Shown here: in pieces, positions 12,457-12,787 of the stretch
How the letters are laid out: each line of letters begins with the position of its first letter
How positions within the stretch are numbered: the first letter of the stretch is position 1
DNA from: DAIDHK01 sp035510695
Lineage (GTDB): Bacteria > Patescibacteriota > Microgenomatia > Levybacterales > UBA12049
Length of the DNA stretch: 12,787 bases
Reading direction: 5' to 3'
NCBI GenBank assembly: GCA_035510695.1
Contig: DATKGO010000045.1
Span: forward strand, 1-12,787
Program-made: the position numbers and the translations under genes
Notes under the pieces: model-generated
What the model saw: only the letters and a program-made list of their open reading frames with translations
Told to the model about the DNA's origin: nothing
The model's database searches: none

Positions 12457-12787
12457 CAGATCAGAACGATACTTCGGGATTAACAGCACGTCATAGGGCT
12501 TTTGGTACGTCCAGACAAGCTGTTTATCTTTTAACTTGAGGTTCCAACCGATTTTTTCAACTGCTTTTCTCTTAACGCTTAAATCATCAGAAAATATCAT
12601 GTCTCGTGCGTGTAGGGCATTATTAAGGAATTCTTCCATAAGTTCCAACCAAGCCTTTTGATTGCCTACGCCCTCATCAATTTTCTTCTGAACGATCTTT
12701 TGTTGTTTTTCAATGCTTTTTTTCTTCTGCTGAAATTCCTCATAGGTCATCTCTTCTCTTGCTCGCATTTTGAAGTATCCATCAAGC
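12427..12787 (-). CDS. Probable serine recombinase, C-terminal fragment at window edge
   Basis: The minus-strand frame is open from the window edge (LDGYFKMRAREE) to a TAG at 12427-12429, about 120 codons, so the gene continues beyond the window. The visible part has a Lys/Gln/Glu coiled coil (YEEFQQKKKSIEKQQKIVQK), a helical stretch (WLELMEEFLNNALHARDMIF), then VKRKAVEKIGWNLKLKDKQL and WTYQKPYDVLL. This order resembles the region after the zinc ribbon in serine recombinases of CPR genomes: coiled coil, helical segment, 'KR..V....NL.L....L...KP'. The last residues (RGRDSNSR) are antisense tRNA-Ser sequence, so the reading frame ends inside the tRNA. That fits an integrase gene beside its att site. 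The catalytic domain is outside the window, so the family call is provisional. Confidence 0.55.
   Translation of the reverse strand, partial: LDGYFKMRAREEMTYEEFQQKKKSIEKQQKIVQKKIDEGVGNQKAWLELMEEFLNNALHARDMIFSDDLSVKRKAVEKIGWNLKLKDKQLVWTYQKPYDVLLIPKYRSDLRRGRDSNSR
12431..12458. other. Candidate attachment site core (3' end of tRNA-Ser)
   Basis: The T arm and acceptor 3' strand of tRNA-Ser adjoin and overlap the recombinase 3' end. If an element is integrated here, this segment should recur as a direct repeat to the right of the window. The second copy is not visible, so the call is inferential. Confidence 0.35.

Overview
The window looks like chromosomal DNA of a Candidate Phyla Radiation (Patescibacteria) bacterium, possibly Microgenomates. 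It is AT-rich and uses the standard code (UGA is a stop in several genes). It carries small two-helix pilin-like proteins and a VirB6/TrbL-like membrane protein of the kind found in CPR type IV secretion or pilus-like loci. Almost no gene has a Shine-Dalgarno sequence; instead a -10 box lies 6-10 nt before the start codon, which predicts leaderless mRNAs. The lineage is an inference from protein style, not from a marker gene.

Left block (1-3040, minus strand): the start of a secreted pilin-like protein cut by the window edge, a 119-aa pilin-like protein, and a 729-aa secreted Cys-rich protein whose C-terminus is the same two-helix pilin-like domain. All three probably belong to a cell-surface or secretion apparatus.

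Middle block (3060-5980, plus strand): an accessory island. It holds a Phd/YefM-PIN toxin-antitoxin operon between two same-orientation REP-like hairpins, a P-loop ATPase with a C-terminal OmpR-type winged helix, and a four-helix-bundle (S23/TIGR02436-type) gene enclosed by inverted 7-bp-periodic AT repeats. The ATPase gene carries an in-frame insertion of about 58 codons built from three REP-like palindromes and a heptad-phased repeat.

Right-centre block (5984-11585): an unrecognised 883-aa soluble protein (+), converging on a 713-aa VirB6/TrbL-like polytopic membrane protein (-). The signal-peptide DNA of the latter contains six perfect GAGCAAA heptamers, a possible phase-variation tract. 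Divergent from it is a 200-aa acidic protein of unknown function. The large soluble and membrane proteins may work with the left-hand pilins in one envelope machine.

Right end (11614-12787): an RHH-PIN (VapBC-like) toxin-antitoxin operon (-), a tRNA-Ser(UGA) gene (+), and the C-terminal end of a probable serine recombinase (-) whose last codons run antisense into the tRNA. This suggests an integrated element extending past the right edge. No rRNA, CRISPR array or complete transposase is visible.
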